The notes under the pieces: generated by a model | Told to the model about the DNA's origin: nothing | Seen by the model: the letters and a program-made list of their open reading frames with translations, nothing else | Database searches by the model: none | Made by a program: the position numbers and the translations under genes | Assembly: GCA_025201365.1 (NCBI GenBank) | Contig: JAIXMF010000004.1 | Location: 124,001-188,000 of the forward strand | Origin: Syncephalis plumigaleata | Taxonomy: Eukaryota; Zoopagomycota; Zoopagomycetes; Zoopagales; Piptocephalidaceae | Reading direction: 5' to 3' | DNA: 64,000 nt | Shown here: piece by piece, positions 37,401 through 46,135 of the stretch | How positions within the stretch are numbered: the stretch's first letter is position 1 | Layout of the letters: each line of letters begins with the position of its first letter

Positions 37401-38233
37401 ACATACAACAGGAGGCAAGTCAATGGATTGATGACAAGCTATGCTATGCTAAATGCAATACGAGTTGACTAATATACGATCATGGGTAATAGAAAGTAAG
37501 CTATCATCTCGACTACAATGGATGATTCATTGATTGCAACATGTAACATGGCTCATTCACAATGGCACAACATAGGATGTAAGTCAAAAGATGGCATAGT
37601 CACGATGCATGATGGACGACTAATCGATGTGTGATATGCAATCCGATACAATCATATCGAATAGCAAGTAAGCTGGTATTCCTGATGACAGTGTATGATC
37701 ACTCAACCATAATGTGCTACTCGATCCATGTGGATTGTAATAATAATAATAATAGGAAGTAAGTGGGCATGCCAATCAATGTATACGCATTACTCATTGT
37801 AATGGGACATGTTCTCCACGTATACTGACATACATCAGATTGTAAGCTATCTTTCCGATTACCATAGACTATCCACTGATTACAATCAATGTACAATACG
37901 ATATGTGTATGATTGTATGATAGCCTGTAAGTGGGCAGTATGACGATAACAAATACCGCATTAATTGTAATGGAATGTACGTTAATTGTTAAGGCATCTC
38001 GAGTAATGGTAAGGCAATGGTCCACAATAATCATACCCATACTAATCCACTATGATTACAGAACAAGACAAGGACATCATCAAGTAGATATTATAGGTAT
38101 TCAAGTCAAGAATGGATTGGTGCAAGACCCTCATTTAGTGTCCATATTATTCAAGTCATTATTCCTTGGTACAACAACAAGTATATCTACAAGATTACTC
38201 AATCATTTATTGAATAAATATGTCGTATTCTGA
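25409..38233 (+). CDS. giant micro-exon gene with single-codon exons
   Basis: A coding exon at 25409-25486 ([18 protein letters not shown]...) is followed by about 92 short units of the form YAG | spacer | GTAAGT. They are separated by mutually related 60-110 nt introns carrying CTAAT/TTAAT branch-like motifs. The spacers are 3 nt (about 75 units), 6 nt (8), 18 nt (1) and 21 nt (4). Only four are irregular (2, 8, 1 and 5 nt). Read in phase 0 they contain no stop codon. The array ends at an acceptor (38061) that opens a phase-0 terminal exon, [18 protein letters not shown], homologous to the compact paralogue. The predicted product is near 210 residues from 12.8 kb of DNA, about 5 kb of which is an inserted retroelement. 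The design recalls schistosome micro-exon genes and aphid bicycle genes but is more extreme. Splicing is inferred only. Confidence 0.7.
25577..26195 (+). other. micro-exon array, block I (before the retroelement)
   Basis: Candidate exons: ATG 25577, CTG 25650, AC 25737 (2 nt, one short of ACG), GAG 25800, GAACAC 25884, TGG 25949, ATT 26009, CAT 26107 and GAT 26193. Each is preceded by AG and followed by GTAAGY, GTGAGT or GTATGT. Intron lengths are about 60-95 nt. Confidence 0.65.
26239..26243. repeat. target-site duplication, left copy
   Basis: ATAAC directly before the left LTR is repeated directly after the right LTR (31191-31195). This is the 5-bp duplication expected of Ty3 integration. 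Confidence 0.9.
26244..26437 (-). repeat. 3' LTR of the Ty3 element
   Basis: 194 bp, starting TGTAACAACC and ending ATCACA on the plus strand (TG...CA ends). The purine tract is the complement of 26438-26452 (TCCCCCTCCTTAGAT). Confidence 0.93.
26447..29803 (-). CDS. Pol polyprotein of the Ty3 chromovirus
   Basis: About 1,118 residues. Domains in order: aspartic protease ([12 protein letters not shown]) at the start; reverse transcriptase near residues 190-370, with FLDDIL in the active-site position; RNase H near 480-600 ([14 protein letters not shown]); the HHCC zinc-binding part of integrase ending CEICQRTK; the catalytic core with DFIVQLP and [14 protein letters not shown]; and a C-terminal chromodomain ([16 protein letters not shown]) that may steer integration to marked chromatin. 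It lies in another frame than gag, and the family is known to make Pol by frameshift or read-through. Confidence 0.93.
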   Translation of the reverse strand: MLVDSGASANFMNAEFAEKAQVRVSTSVKQSNVKLGNGMECGVSGIANKVPIIYDYFKENVDFTIMKLGSYDAILGMPWLRKHEAQIDWSSGAIESMTNATDDHLDDRDVKSTLMSLEEVKRLGKDDVFLLAMVKEAKEENNPLHGRYARLLSEFADVGPDELPPGLPPKRDIDIRINLIPHQQPPFRPTYHLAKKELDELKRQLDDLLAKGFIRPSTSPFGAPVLFVKKKGGDLRMCVDYRMLNAQTIRDRYALPLIDELFDQLHGAKVFSKIDLRSGYHQIRVHEDDIHKTAFRTRYGHYEWTVMGFGLTNAPSVFMRLMQNVFHNLLDKCVVVFLDDILIFSKNHAEHELHLRQVLELLRKNKLYAKLSKCEFGKEEVEFLGHNIGCEGIKPLHDKVAAITDWPVPSNLKELRSFLGLTGYYRRFIRGYADIARHLSQLTKKDVPFTWGEEQQLAFDTLRKAIVTAPVLAIPDVTVPFIVSTDASNSAIGAVLSQKIDDVEHPVAFMSRMLKDAEKNYSTYDKEMLAILAAVKTWRPYLLYDRFTLYTDHSSLTRLLEQSVLLSRQKRWVDILRHFKIDVRYKPGSRNVVADALSRRIVDVCSTLQSIEPSTFQQRILAGYDNDDYFTGVKSIVMGEKKAFNKATRKILRHFRCDDEGLIYEMKGVEPRLCIPNYDNLYLDIFNDHHDAPLAAHFGEEKTIAAVKRKYYWPGLSNMIKRYIKSCEICQRTKHSQQLPAGLLQPLPIPEGRWHDISMDFIVQLPRTKAGYDAIFVVVDRFTKRAHFIPMKTTATAVDVAQLFVNNIMRLHGMPRSIVCDRDAKFTSKFWQELHKLLGVRILMSTAFHPETDGQTERTNRTLEQLLRTCINHQQNDWDQHLALVEFAYNNAKQSSTGYSPFYADLGHHPYMPDDLTRPHNFKNDTNVEDTVAFLQKLNDIYLTTRDALKKAQGRQKYNADQKRREMEFQVGDQVLLSTRNLTRDMERDRPKYKLSHQFTGPFKIIERVSTVAYKLQLPDDMRIHDVFHVSVLKRYEANPDEFTNRYPPPPPPEIINGEEEYEVEAIVGKRVKRGKIQYLVKWKGYADHEKTWQSKDDLINAQELVQEFEHNAESALI
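29956..30810 (-). CDS. Gag protein of the Ty3 chromovirus
   Basis: 284 residues. The capsid-like region includes [19 protein letters not shown] and [18 protein letters not shown], as in retrotransposon gag domains. A CCHC knuckle ([14 protein letters not shown]) near residue 225 is followed by an Asn-rich tail. Gag packages element RNA into particles. It lies upstream of pol on the minus strand. Confidence 0.92.
   Translation of the reverse strand: MTSNFYIMSHVRSPLTHTEKFTGNPAYPVEYWCNMVDDAWTLGEWTDGQKLVMAAQQLSGAAAIWYQSVRGSASPYTTWQQFREGILERFGGKKSADIARLELTRLRWNEKHDLEEHITGFTALHSRIPDAADMELVTSFRLTLPAEYVADSIQHNVKNLNEAYAAARAFYYSRKHGLQQIAPQPVVKATTGPTPMDLDTLVQVLNSLGFNNNRNSNNNAIRCYECNGRGHIARNCNQRKNNNNRNYNNNRNFNNNRNYNNNQQINNIQTQNDTDNDQGNDNRQ
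30979..30996 (-). other. primer-binding site of the Ty3 element
   Basis: On the minus strand, one base after the LTR, the sequence TGGTAGCAACGG begins. It fits the TGGTAGC start of sites that pair with the 3' end of initiator tRNA-Met. Confidence 0.6.
30997..31190 (-). repeat. 5' LTR of the Ty3 element
   Basis: 194 bp, reading as the same sequence as the left LTR, and followed by the ATAAC duplication at 31191-31195. Confidence 0.93.
31232..34510 (+). other. micro-exon array, block II
   Basis: Candidate exons by start: TAT 31232, ATT 31312, TAT 31398, AGG 31478, ACT 31564, GAG 31637 (GC donor), AAGAAA 31719, GAT 31821, GCC 31887, AAG 31970, CGAAGA 32052, CCT 32137, AAAAAG 32219, ACG 32305, ACA 32389, AAA 32472, ACG 32553, CAAATGGA 32631 (8 nt), ATG 32712, GTG 32791, ACG 32869, ACA 32952, ATT 33035, ATC 33112, ACG 33193, ACC 33274, ACG 33350, GAA 33433, CCG 33516, GGT 33596, ATG 33679, CCG 33762, ACG 33860, AGG 33938, ATC 34018, ACG 34099, ACG 34181, ACT 34267, ACG 34348, ACG 34431, AAA 34508. 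Introns are about 70-95 nt. Thr (ACG) codons dominate. Confidence 0.7.
34575..35822 (+). other. micro-exon array, block III with 18- and 21-nt exons
   Basis: Exons: 34575-34592 (18 nt, LSERGK), AAT 34671, AAG 34754, TTT 34836, GGG 34920, TTT 35001, TTT 35071, AAAGAC 35151, 35221-35241 (21 nt, LEAEKQR), CAA 35315, GAAGCG 35395, 35465-35485 (LEAEKQR), CAA 35559, AAAGAA 35639, 35709-35729 (LEAEKQS) and 35802-35822 (LEIANQH). A three-unit module of roughly 240 bp (21-nt exon, CAA, 6-nt exon) is duplicated. Its Glu/Lys/Gln content suggests a helix. Confidence 0.7.
35901..37926 (+). other. micro-exon array, block IV
   Basis: Exons: CTT 35901, GAT 35985, CTT 36067, TTT 36150, GGA 36234, GCC 36326, ATG 36415, GCA 36502, TTT 36588, GAG 36650, AAGAAG 36735, CAA 36824, AAG 36910, GAT 36992, an irregular unit at 37077, GAG 37158 (GC donor), CAT 37244, AAG 37329 (GC), GAG 37412 (GC), AAA 37493, GAT 37576, CAA 37665, GAA 37756, ATT 37839 and CCT 37924. 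A last irregular unit (5 nt) lies at 38004. Confidence 0.7.
38062..38233 (+). CDS. terminal exon of the micro-exon gene
   Basis: After the acceptor GATTACAG at 38061 the phase-0 frame begins [18 protein letters not shown] and goes on to GARPSFSVH. It then slips by one missing base near 38145 into [18 protein letters not shown], ending at TGA 38231-38233. The paralogue at 24618-24815 keeps the same order without the slip. AATAAA at 38214 may act as the poly(A) signal. Confidence 0.65.
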
Positions 38234-38820
38234 CCATTAAGAAAGAAATAGAACCAATTTGTTTGTATATATTGTTTATTTATTATTAGCTCTTGACTTT
38301 ATTGACAATTCATCAGTTGGATACAGACCAGGTAAGTTACTAACTAGAGATGGCAAAAACATATGAATGAATATGTTCAAGTGTTATTACTATATTATCA
38401 TTGCTGTCATCGTTACTTATTGAAGATGCAGCATACAATCAATGTGGTCCAGGCGAGAATGAGAGATGATGATCATCCAGTCATACGTCGACACACCACA
38501 CACACTCGCATCTATTTATACGCATATCATTGATCTTTACTCGATTCTCGTTTATCTTTCCTTGACACACTTACACAACTTGTCTTTTCTCTTTCTTTGT
38601 TCAGTTATACAATCTTATATACATTGCACTTGTAGTTATTCAACAGAATTACACTCGTGATTACAACTAGCAGTGTGCGTGTGTGTTATTTCTTTATTCT
38701 CTAGTGGTATAAGAGCATTACATCGTCGTTGCTGTCTTCGTCTACGTCTCCTTGTTTGCCACTTGGTATTTGTGCGCATATAAACTTGTTTGACGTGTTG
38801 CACGTCGTCGTACAGTTGTC
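38234..38820. other. intergenic, PMT4 upstream region
   Basis: No gene seen. Pyrimidine-rich stretches near 38540-38600 precede the PMT4 start. Confidence 0.5.
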
Positions 38821-41812
38821 ATGACAAGTGCTCAACCTGACAAGGCAGCTCCACTGCCACTGGAGAAAAAGGAAAACAAGGTAGATATGAACGTGAATTT
38901 AAGTGTGATATTTGATAAAGTCTAACTATCGATAGACAACTGTAGTATCCACCACTGTATATACCAGGAATGATTATATAGCACTAGCTATTGTCACTTT
39001 ATTGGCGTTTATAACGCGTCTCTACAAGTTGGCTATACCAGCGGAAGTCGTGTATGTATCAGCGATAGTAGTAGTCGATGCATCTATGTATTGTGATGAT
39101 AACTAACGCGTATATATAACACATATATATTCTTCTATCTAGGTTCGATGAAGTACATTTCGGTAAATTCGCCTCGTATTACCTGCGTGGTACATACTTC
39201 TTCGATGTACATCCACCATTAGGTAAAATGCTATTGGCCGGTGTTGGCTGGTTGGCCGGCTATGATGGCGCATTCCTATTCGATACTATTGGCGATAACT
39301 ATATCACGCATAAGGTGCCGTATATGGCTTATCGCTCGTTTACGGCCATTTGTGGCGCACTAGTTATCCCGATAGCCTATGGCATTATGCGAGAGAGTGG
39401 CTACAGTCTATTGTCGACTACGATGGTCGCTATAATGTTGGCATTTGGTAAGATACTCGTCGTAGATGATTTGTAGTATTCCACATAGGCTTATAGTAAT
39501 GAACATTTAGACAACGCATTGATCACTCAGTCTCGACTAATCTTGCTAGATTCAATGTTGATGCTCTTTATGATCATGGCTATCTATAGCTATATTCGTT
39601 TCTATAAGCTACGATACCAGTAAGTGTAGCATGCGTGTAAATACACTAAGCATTAAATAATAACGAATGATTGTATAGACCATTTACTAGAGTATGGTGG
39701 TTCTGGATGGTATCTACTGGCATCAGCTTGGGTTTAACAACTAGGTAAGATGATGATATAGCTATTATTAACTTTCTTAATAATATATATATATATATGA
39801 ATAGTGTGAAAATGGTAGGATTATTTGTAGTAGCACTAGTAGGCATTTGTGTAGTATGGGATCTATGGAATAAACTAGATTATCGACAAGGATTAACCAT
39901 GGTAAGTAGATGATGATGATAGTAGGATATTATTTCTAATTTAATTAACATACGCTCATTAGCGCCAATGGACACGTCACTTCTTTGCTCGAGTGATTGG
40001 TTTAATCTACGTGCCACTGTTCGTTTACCTCATCTCATTTTACATTCACTTTATGGTATTGAACAAGAGTGGACCAGGTGATGAATTCATGAGTAAAGGA
40101 TTCCAGCGTACACTTATTGGTAGTAAAATACTAAGACACTCGTATTGTAAGATTCATTCTTGATAGTAACAATTATATTCAAGTATCTTACTAATGTGAT
40201 ACTTTATTAGCCATTCGAGATGGTGATGTCATTCGACTACAAAACAACGAGAATCCCGGTTTCTTGCATTCGCATTTCCATAACTATCCATTACGCTATG
40301 ATGATGGTCGAATCAGTACACAAGGTAATTTAGCAATACACAGCATGCAGTACTCGCATTATATTAATATATATATGTATCTATATAGGTCAACAGGTCA
40401 ACACTTATCAGTTCCCTGATAGTAATAATGAATGGCGTGTACAATTGGCGTGTCATACACCGGCTGAAGTGGACATGCTACGTGCACCGTCCAACAAGTC
40501 ATTGGCACCAGGACGCTACTTGTCACGCCCCATTCGTCATGGTGATGTTATTCAGTTGCACCATATTGCCACGAATAAGACAATGGTTACACACGATGTG
40601 GCATCGCCATTAACCACGACTAATACCGAGATAACCGCCGTTGATCTCGATGACCCCGCGTTATCCGGTCGTTTCATCGACTCACTTTTCACTTTAGAAA
40701 TTGATGACGGTGAGGATGCAACCACTAGTAAAACGGGATATGCTACCATTTGGAAGACGCAAGATCAGTTGGTACGTATTGTTCAAGTACGACTGGGTGT
40801 CACCCTACATTCAGGCTCTGCTAAACTGCCAGACTGGGGATTCCAACAATACGAGGTCAATGGTGCCAAAGTGAAAACAGGTTCGGGCAGTGCATGGACA
40901 GCTAAGGATATTATCGGTCAGATTAGTAAGTTATTAATCTTGCTAATAGTAATAATAATGGTATTAACGCTTATTGTATGTATTTAGTAATTGGTCAGAA
41001 GAAAGAACGTCAACCGGTATATCGACCATTTATGAGTAAATTTGTTGAATTACAATCTGCCATGATTATTCATAATGCCGGTCTAACTGAGAAACATCCA
41101 TATCAGTCAGCACCGTACACCTGGCCATTAGTGTTGGGTGGCATTAGTTTCTGGACAAATAATGACACTAGACAACAAATCTACTTGTTGGCCAATCCAT
41201 TTGGATGGTGGTTAAGTGATCTTGCCTTACTTGTGTATCCCACCTTGATTCTAGCCGATCTACTTACACGTCAACGTGGATTTGTGGCCATTGATGAACG
41301 TAAGTCGTGATTATAATTAGTGTTATACACACGTATACATGTGGATGTACTTTTGTAGGCTCACCATTTATTATGTAGCGGTACGTGGTCGATTCTATCG
41401 TTCTGGCGGTTTCCTCATTCTCGGTTGGGCCCTCCACTACTTGCCGTTCTTCTTTATGGGTCGATCGCTATTCTTGCACCACTACTTGCCCGCGTGTATT
41501 ATCGGGTATCTAGCAATTGGTATTATACATCAATTTGCTTGTATACCTGGTATCGATCAATTGTCAAAGAGGATTAGTACTACTACTACTACTAGCACTG
41601 CTACTGATAATAAGGATGTCATAAAGGCACCTACGTTCTATCGAGCTATTGCACCGCCATTGGCGTGGATCACCGCTATTCTTATTGTAACGATGCAGAT
41701 CGGATGCTTTTGGTATTTCAAAGCACCAACTTATGGTCATGACTCGTTAACTCAAGAAGAATGGACTGCTCGTAGATGGTCTCCTGGATGGAATTTCCAC
41801 TTTTCATCTTGA
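38821..41812 (+). CDS. PMT4: protein O-mannosyltransferase, PMT4/POMT1 type
   Basis: Eleven exons (38821-38880, 38936-39051, 39143-39447, 39511-39619, 39679-39744, 39805-39901, 39963-40146, 40211-40324, 40389-40925, 40988-41299, 41379-41812) all join in phase to 777 residues, the usual family length. PMTs move mannose from dolichol-phosphate-mannose to Ser/Thr of proteins in the ER. The luminal loop 1 shows the family core FDEVHFGKFASYYLRGTYFF and FDVHPPLGK. MIR repeats follow, with the LHSHFHNYPLRYDDGRIST signature that separates PMT4 from PMT1/2. Many membrane spans lie at both ends. For the last intron the in-phase acceptor is 41378, not the one at 41358. No frame breaks. Confidence 0.93.
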
Positions 41813-42223
41813 GCAAGTAAAACATGAATGAAATGGCTTTGTTAGTATTTACATCTCTAATTCTAATGTTGTTAATTAACTCATATATATATGTAATACA
41901 ATACTTGATATTAGTTGTGAATATCATCATGCCTACAAAAAAGTAAAAATAGACATCATCGTGGTATTACTGTTTTTGGTAGTAGATGATGATCCCAAAT
42001 TACTCTAAATAGTATACGGTTTCTACAAAAGAACATATAAATAAGCAATACCACATGGCATACTTGCTGTATATACTCCCTTCCATATTCAGCTGTATTC
42101 TACGGAATAAAAAACCAACTAGTTTTTTACTCTCTTTATTACTATTACTTTCTTCTTATTATTCTTCTAAATTTACTGCATTAGAAACGCCATTTTTCCA
42201 TCGTCTAACGAATCGATATCATT

Positions 42224-43389
42224 ATGATCCCATTTAAATCCAATAGTATCAGCAAGCTACTAACCTATACTCTAGTAGTGAGTTCAATTATAAATAGTGC
42301 CGTCGGTAGTGGTAAGATAATTAATTGCGCTTATATCGATGGCTTTTGCTTATTTACGCATCACTTTGTTTAGGCGGATTATTTAAGGGATGGTACCAGC
42401 GTTTCTTTCCATTTGAAGGTCGTGGATTCAACGTGGTGGATCATTTACCAACTGCAGGATATAGTCCAATCTATGCAGAAGGATACTACACACCTCGATG
42501 GGTTGGTCTTATATATTCTGCCACGATATCCTGTGGAGCTAACGACTATATACCAACTCAAATTCTAGAGGTAAAGAGAGCATGACAATAGACACGTATC
42601 TACATGTGCTGATGAATGATTCTAACTATAATATGGCTATATCTATCATTAGCATATCAAATCTATTCCTGCCAACTCCGATGTTGCCGAAATAAAGAAG
42701 CACTTTCCAACCATTTGGAAAGAGTTCACGCACGAGGGTAAGCAATGCTACATCCTAGAGGATAAATGTAAGAAAAACATATTTCTCGACTCGGAAAGGC
42801 TTGCCAAACTTCCAGAACAAGAGAAAAAGAACTTGTTTTCACAAATCATAAATAGTACGTAATTGACAATGCATTAATGGAATCATTACTAACATGATCT
42901 GTGTTATTAGCCATGCGTTACATGAACAATAAGGGATGGTATTTGCATCGAAACTTTGAGCATAGTAAGTCATATCATGCTGTTTACATGACAATACACT
43001 AATACTATACTATAGTATGCTACAACTCGGGAACTATAGTCTTTTCAAGGCTTAATCGTGCAATATCAAGGAGTCTTGCTGGATTTGGAGGAGATCGAGA
43101 TGACCACATTAGTCCTGAACAAGTTGAAGAGTACAGTACTAAGTTCTTGACAATGCTCGTTAATACGTACGCCGGACTTTTCAATAAGAATCCGGAGAGT
43201 ATAACTGCAGGATTAAGCTGGAAATATGCAGATTTATTGCTTGATCCTTCTGGACAAGGGATGTCACAAAGTCCACCCAGTTTCCAAGAACGAAATCGTC
43301 ATCAACTAGTGAATGATCCGTCCACTTATCAAGTAGCACGCCAAAATCGACAACAATTACGACAAGCTCTTGAGCAACCGCATGAATGA
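42224..43389 (+). CDS. secreted protein of unknown function
   Basis: ATG 42224 opens a likely signal peptide (LLTYTLVVSSIINSAVG). Five exons join in phase, with introns near 42316-42372, 42572-42653, 42856-42910 and 42965-43016. The mature part has paired Cys, WYQRFFPFEGRGFNVVDH, and a middle segment PTIWKEFTHEGKQCYILED that faintly recalls the second catalytic motif of RNase T2. The matching HGLWP motif is not seen, so I do not assign that function. The C-terminus is Gln/Arg-rich. It follows PMT4 on the same strand. ER entry and mannosylation are possible but not shown. Confidence 0.65.
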
Positions 43390-43664
43390 ACTACTGGCCT
43401 ACAACATTCGTGGAACTGATATTATTCCGGTATCAGTTTACAAATAAACTATTGACCATCACTTTCGAGTGTTATGGAACAATTAAGCGTAGCTGGTTAT
43501 GTGTTCACAATTATAGATGGAAATAAACAAGTTTAACAACTGTAATTGAATACTGTTGCTCTATACACGTATATTTTATGATAATAATGGTACAAGTATC
43601 ATATGGATACAATCTGAAATGAATGGGATGTCATAGCTATTATGATTATGATTATCAGCATCAT

Positions 43665-45560
43665 CTAGTTCATTGCTCGACGTAATGGTAGAAATCCAAC
43701 GGTGAAACCTGGAAATCCTACTTGACGTGTTGGTGGCCATGCTTGTGAACTAGCCTCTAGGGATGATATCAACGTATCACACCATTTCGAATGAAGTACA
43801 AGCTGTTCAATTTGTTTATTGTCCTGCCAACTTGATAATAATCTATAATGCAAAATGAAATCATTAACAATAGATTTCGTATAGTGAACAAATGACTTAC
43901 GCTTGTCCCGAGGTATTAGAATCATTTGTATTCACCGGTATTACGCAATAGAGCAATTTTATCACTATTACAATATCAAGTCAGATGATTGCTCGTTTGC
44001 TTCGTGTAAATCTATACATGAATGATCTTTTACCTTCCCAATATTCTACAATGTCGTTTGTATCTCCCGCCTGTTTATTCATTACAGGTTGTGCCGTATT
44101 AGTTAGCAAGCGTGTTGACCAATTCAATACCCAGATCTATAATGTCAAATAGTCATCGTTATTCATTGTAGCTCAGCGTGTTAGCAGTTATCATTACCAT
44201 AATACGAGTTTGCTTTGTTGTTTGCTCTTGAATTAGTACACGATAACCAGCGTGAGCCTTGCCAAGTTCCACCAAATCAATGGCAAAGTATTGAATAAAT
44301 GAACATGGTTGCACGTAGTCCTGATTATCGCACGATACATTATTCCTAATGGTTACTGCCCATTTATCGAGTTTCACCTCATTAATCACATCTACTAAGG
44401 GTTAATGATGTCACATTTAATCATTGCTATTTCTCATTATTATGTAGAAACCTACCATTATCTAATCGTGCAATCCCTAATGGTGCTTTACAAGCACGAC
44501 AACTAATCGGCAACCACCAGGATGTTGCATTGCCATCTTGGATCTATTATCAAATATTAGTATAACTATTAGATATACAAACAGTATTCATTATTGATTC
44601 TTTGATATTAATGTCGACAAACCAAGTAGCCAATGCAGATATCTTCATCTACACTGGGTGTTCTGTTATTGCCTGTCTATGAGTTCTTTTCCACAATGAA
44701 TAACAATGATAGTCAATGGTACGTCTCTGCTCATCGAGCAAAAGATTAACCAATTGACATTGTCATCATTAAACATTACACGAAAAAGAGAGCTCATTTA
44801 TTATTGGACTTGAGTATCGACCATAGCAATAAATGATGTGATCATTCCTCGCTACTTTCACGCCAACTGCAATGACGAGGGCCTTCTTTAAGTCCATCTT
44901 ACAATCCTCCTCTTCCTTATCCTCCTTTATTCCTTTACCATAACTTGCCTTATCCACTTGCAACTGGTCCATACGTAATTGATCAGGATGAACAAACAAA
45001 TGAGAAGTCGATACAAGCAATTGACGAATGCGTGGCTTTAATAGGGCCTCAGCCTCGGGCACTATCTTGTATTCCTCCCGATGACATATCCAAAGATCGG
45101 CCAGTTCACGCCAATAGGTCGATGGCATATCTAGTACACGAGCGAATCCTTCATCGTTGGTAGTAACAATACATTCGTTACACTCATGGCATAAGAGTTC
45201 AATGGCATTCAAGTAAGCGCTTGCAGGTATTAGTGATAACTCCGTTGCACTAGATGTCGTCGTTACTTTGGCTTGCCAGGGTATTTTAATATGAATATGA
45301 TCGGACATTGATTGCTGTGACATACATGCCAAATCTATAGAACCTTTCGGCAGTGGAAACGTGAGTGTTTGTGGATGCAGTGAGGTTTCGTTATCTGGCG
45401 ACACTGCTATAGTAGCGGAAGCATTCGTCGCGTTTAACGTAACGCTGCCATTGAAATGCGTTATCGTCGAGTCTTGTCTATTGAAGATTGTCAAGTCTAA
45501 CAATTGAATGTTCGGAAGTAGCTCAACAGTGTAACGAGCAAGCGTTGATTCTGCTTTCAT
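43665..45560 (-). CDS. E3D/UBE3D-like HECT_2 domain protein
   Basis: Minus gene starting near 45560 (MKAESTLARYTVELL; an in-frame ATG at 45575 is possible). The N-terminal beta-rich part contains ELLCHECNECI and LPSTYWRELADLWICHRE-like sequence (MPSTYWRELADLWICHREE), the hallmark of HECT-like E2-binding proteins. Later exons supply a second Cys pair (SCRACKAPLG, near 44490-44540), VQPCSFIQYFAIDLVELGKAH, RVLIQEQTTKQTRIM, IWVLNWSTRLLTNTA and a C-terminal tail, LPLRRAMN, ending at 43665. The family binds E2 enzymes and is implicated in ubiquitin transfer. The exon between 44560 and 44840 is not clearly resolved. Confidence 0.75.
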
Positions 45561-46135
45561 ACTAAAAAAATACAATAATAAACTGACTGATTATTAGGGG
45601 TTCGTTAAGTAGCGAAGAAAGAGAATAAAAGAAGAAAAGTAGTTGCAGCTATAATCACGAAATAGATTAGGTAGTTATGCGTAAATCGTACAGTTTTACT
45701 GATGATTGTTTATTTGATCATATCAATCTTCACTTGTGGATGGCGAGTGAACATAGCAGCATATGCCAGTGTTAGAGACATAACAATAGCAGAATGCTCT
45801 TTAGGGGAGAGTAGGGAGAGATGTTATCGCCAGTTTGCTCTACGTTTACGCTGACTTACGTAAAATTGCGATGCCAGGACAATATTTGATATCACATGAA
45901 CTATGTTCATTATGCTCATGATGCACACCCTGACAAGAATAAACAAGGAGGCATTTGTAATGCATACCTAAATACTCTCCCCTTTGAGCGATAGTTTAAT
46001 GACAAGCTATCGCTGTCGTAACTGACTGTATTCGCCATTTTATGAACGTATATAAACTGCTTCATTTTTACTACACATCCTATCCTGTATCGAACCATTT
46101 AGTCGTTATCCATACCAATAGCAGTCTAGTTCATC
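45561..46135. other. divergent promoter region between E3D-like and ubiquitin-like genes
   Basis: The two genes start away from each other across about 575 bp, so promoter elements are shared or close. No gene seen. Confidence 0.5.

Noticed and set aside
25577-38008. Array as a plain tandem satellite or as a CRISPR array
   Set aside because: Units differ too much in sequence and length for a satellite under homogenisation, while splice signals are kept. No identical repeats with unique spacers as in CRISPR.
25577-38008. Recursive splicing sites
   Set aside because: Recursive sites need AG directly joined to GT. Here nearly all units keep three or more bases between AG and GT.
41301-41358. 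Frame break in the PMT4 gene at its last intron
   Set aside because: The nearer acceptor gives a stop, but the acceptor at 41378 restores phase, so no break is needed.
42656-42850. RNase T2 assignment for the secreted protein
   Set aside because: Only one loose motif resembles the family and the HGLWP motif is absent.
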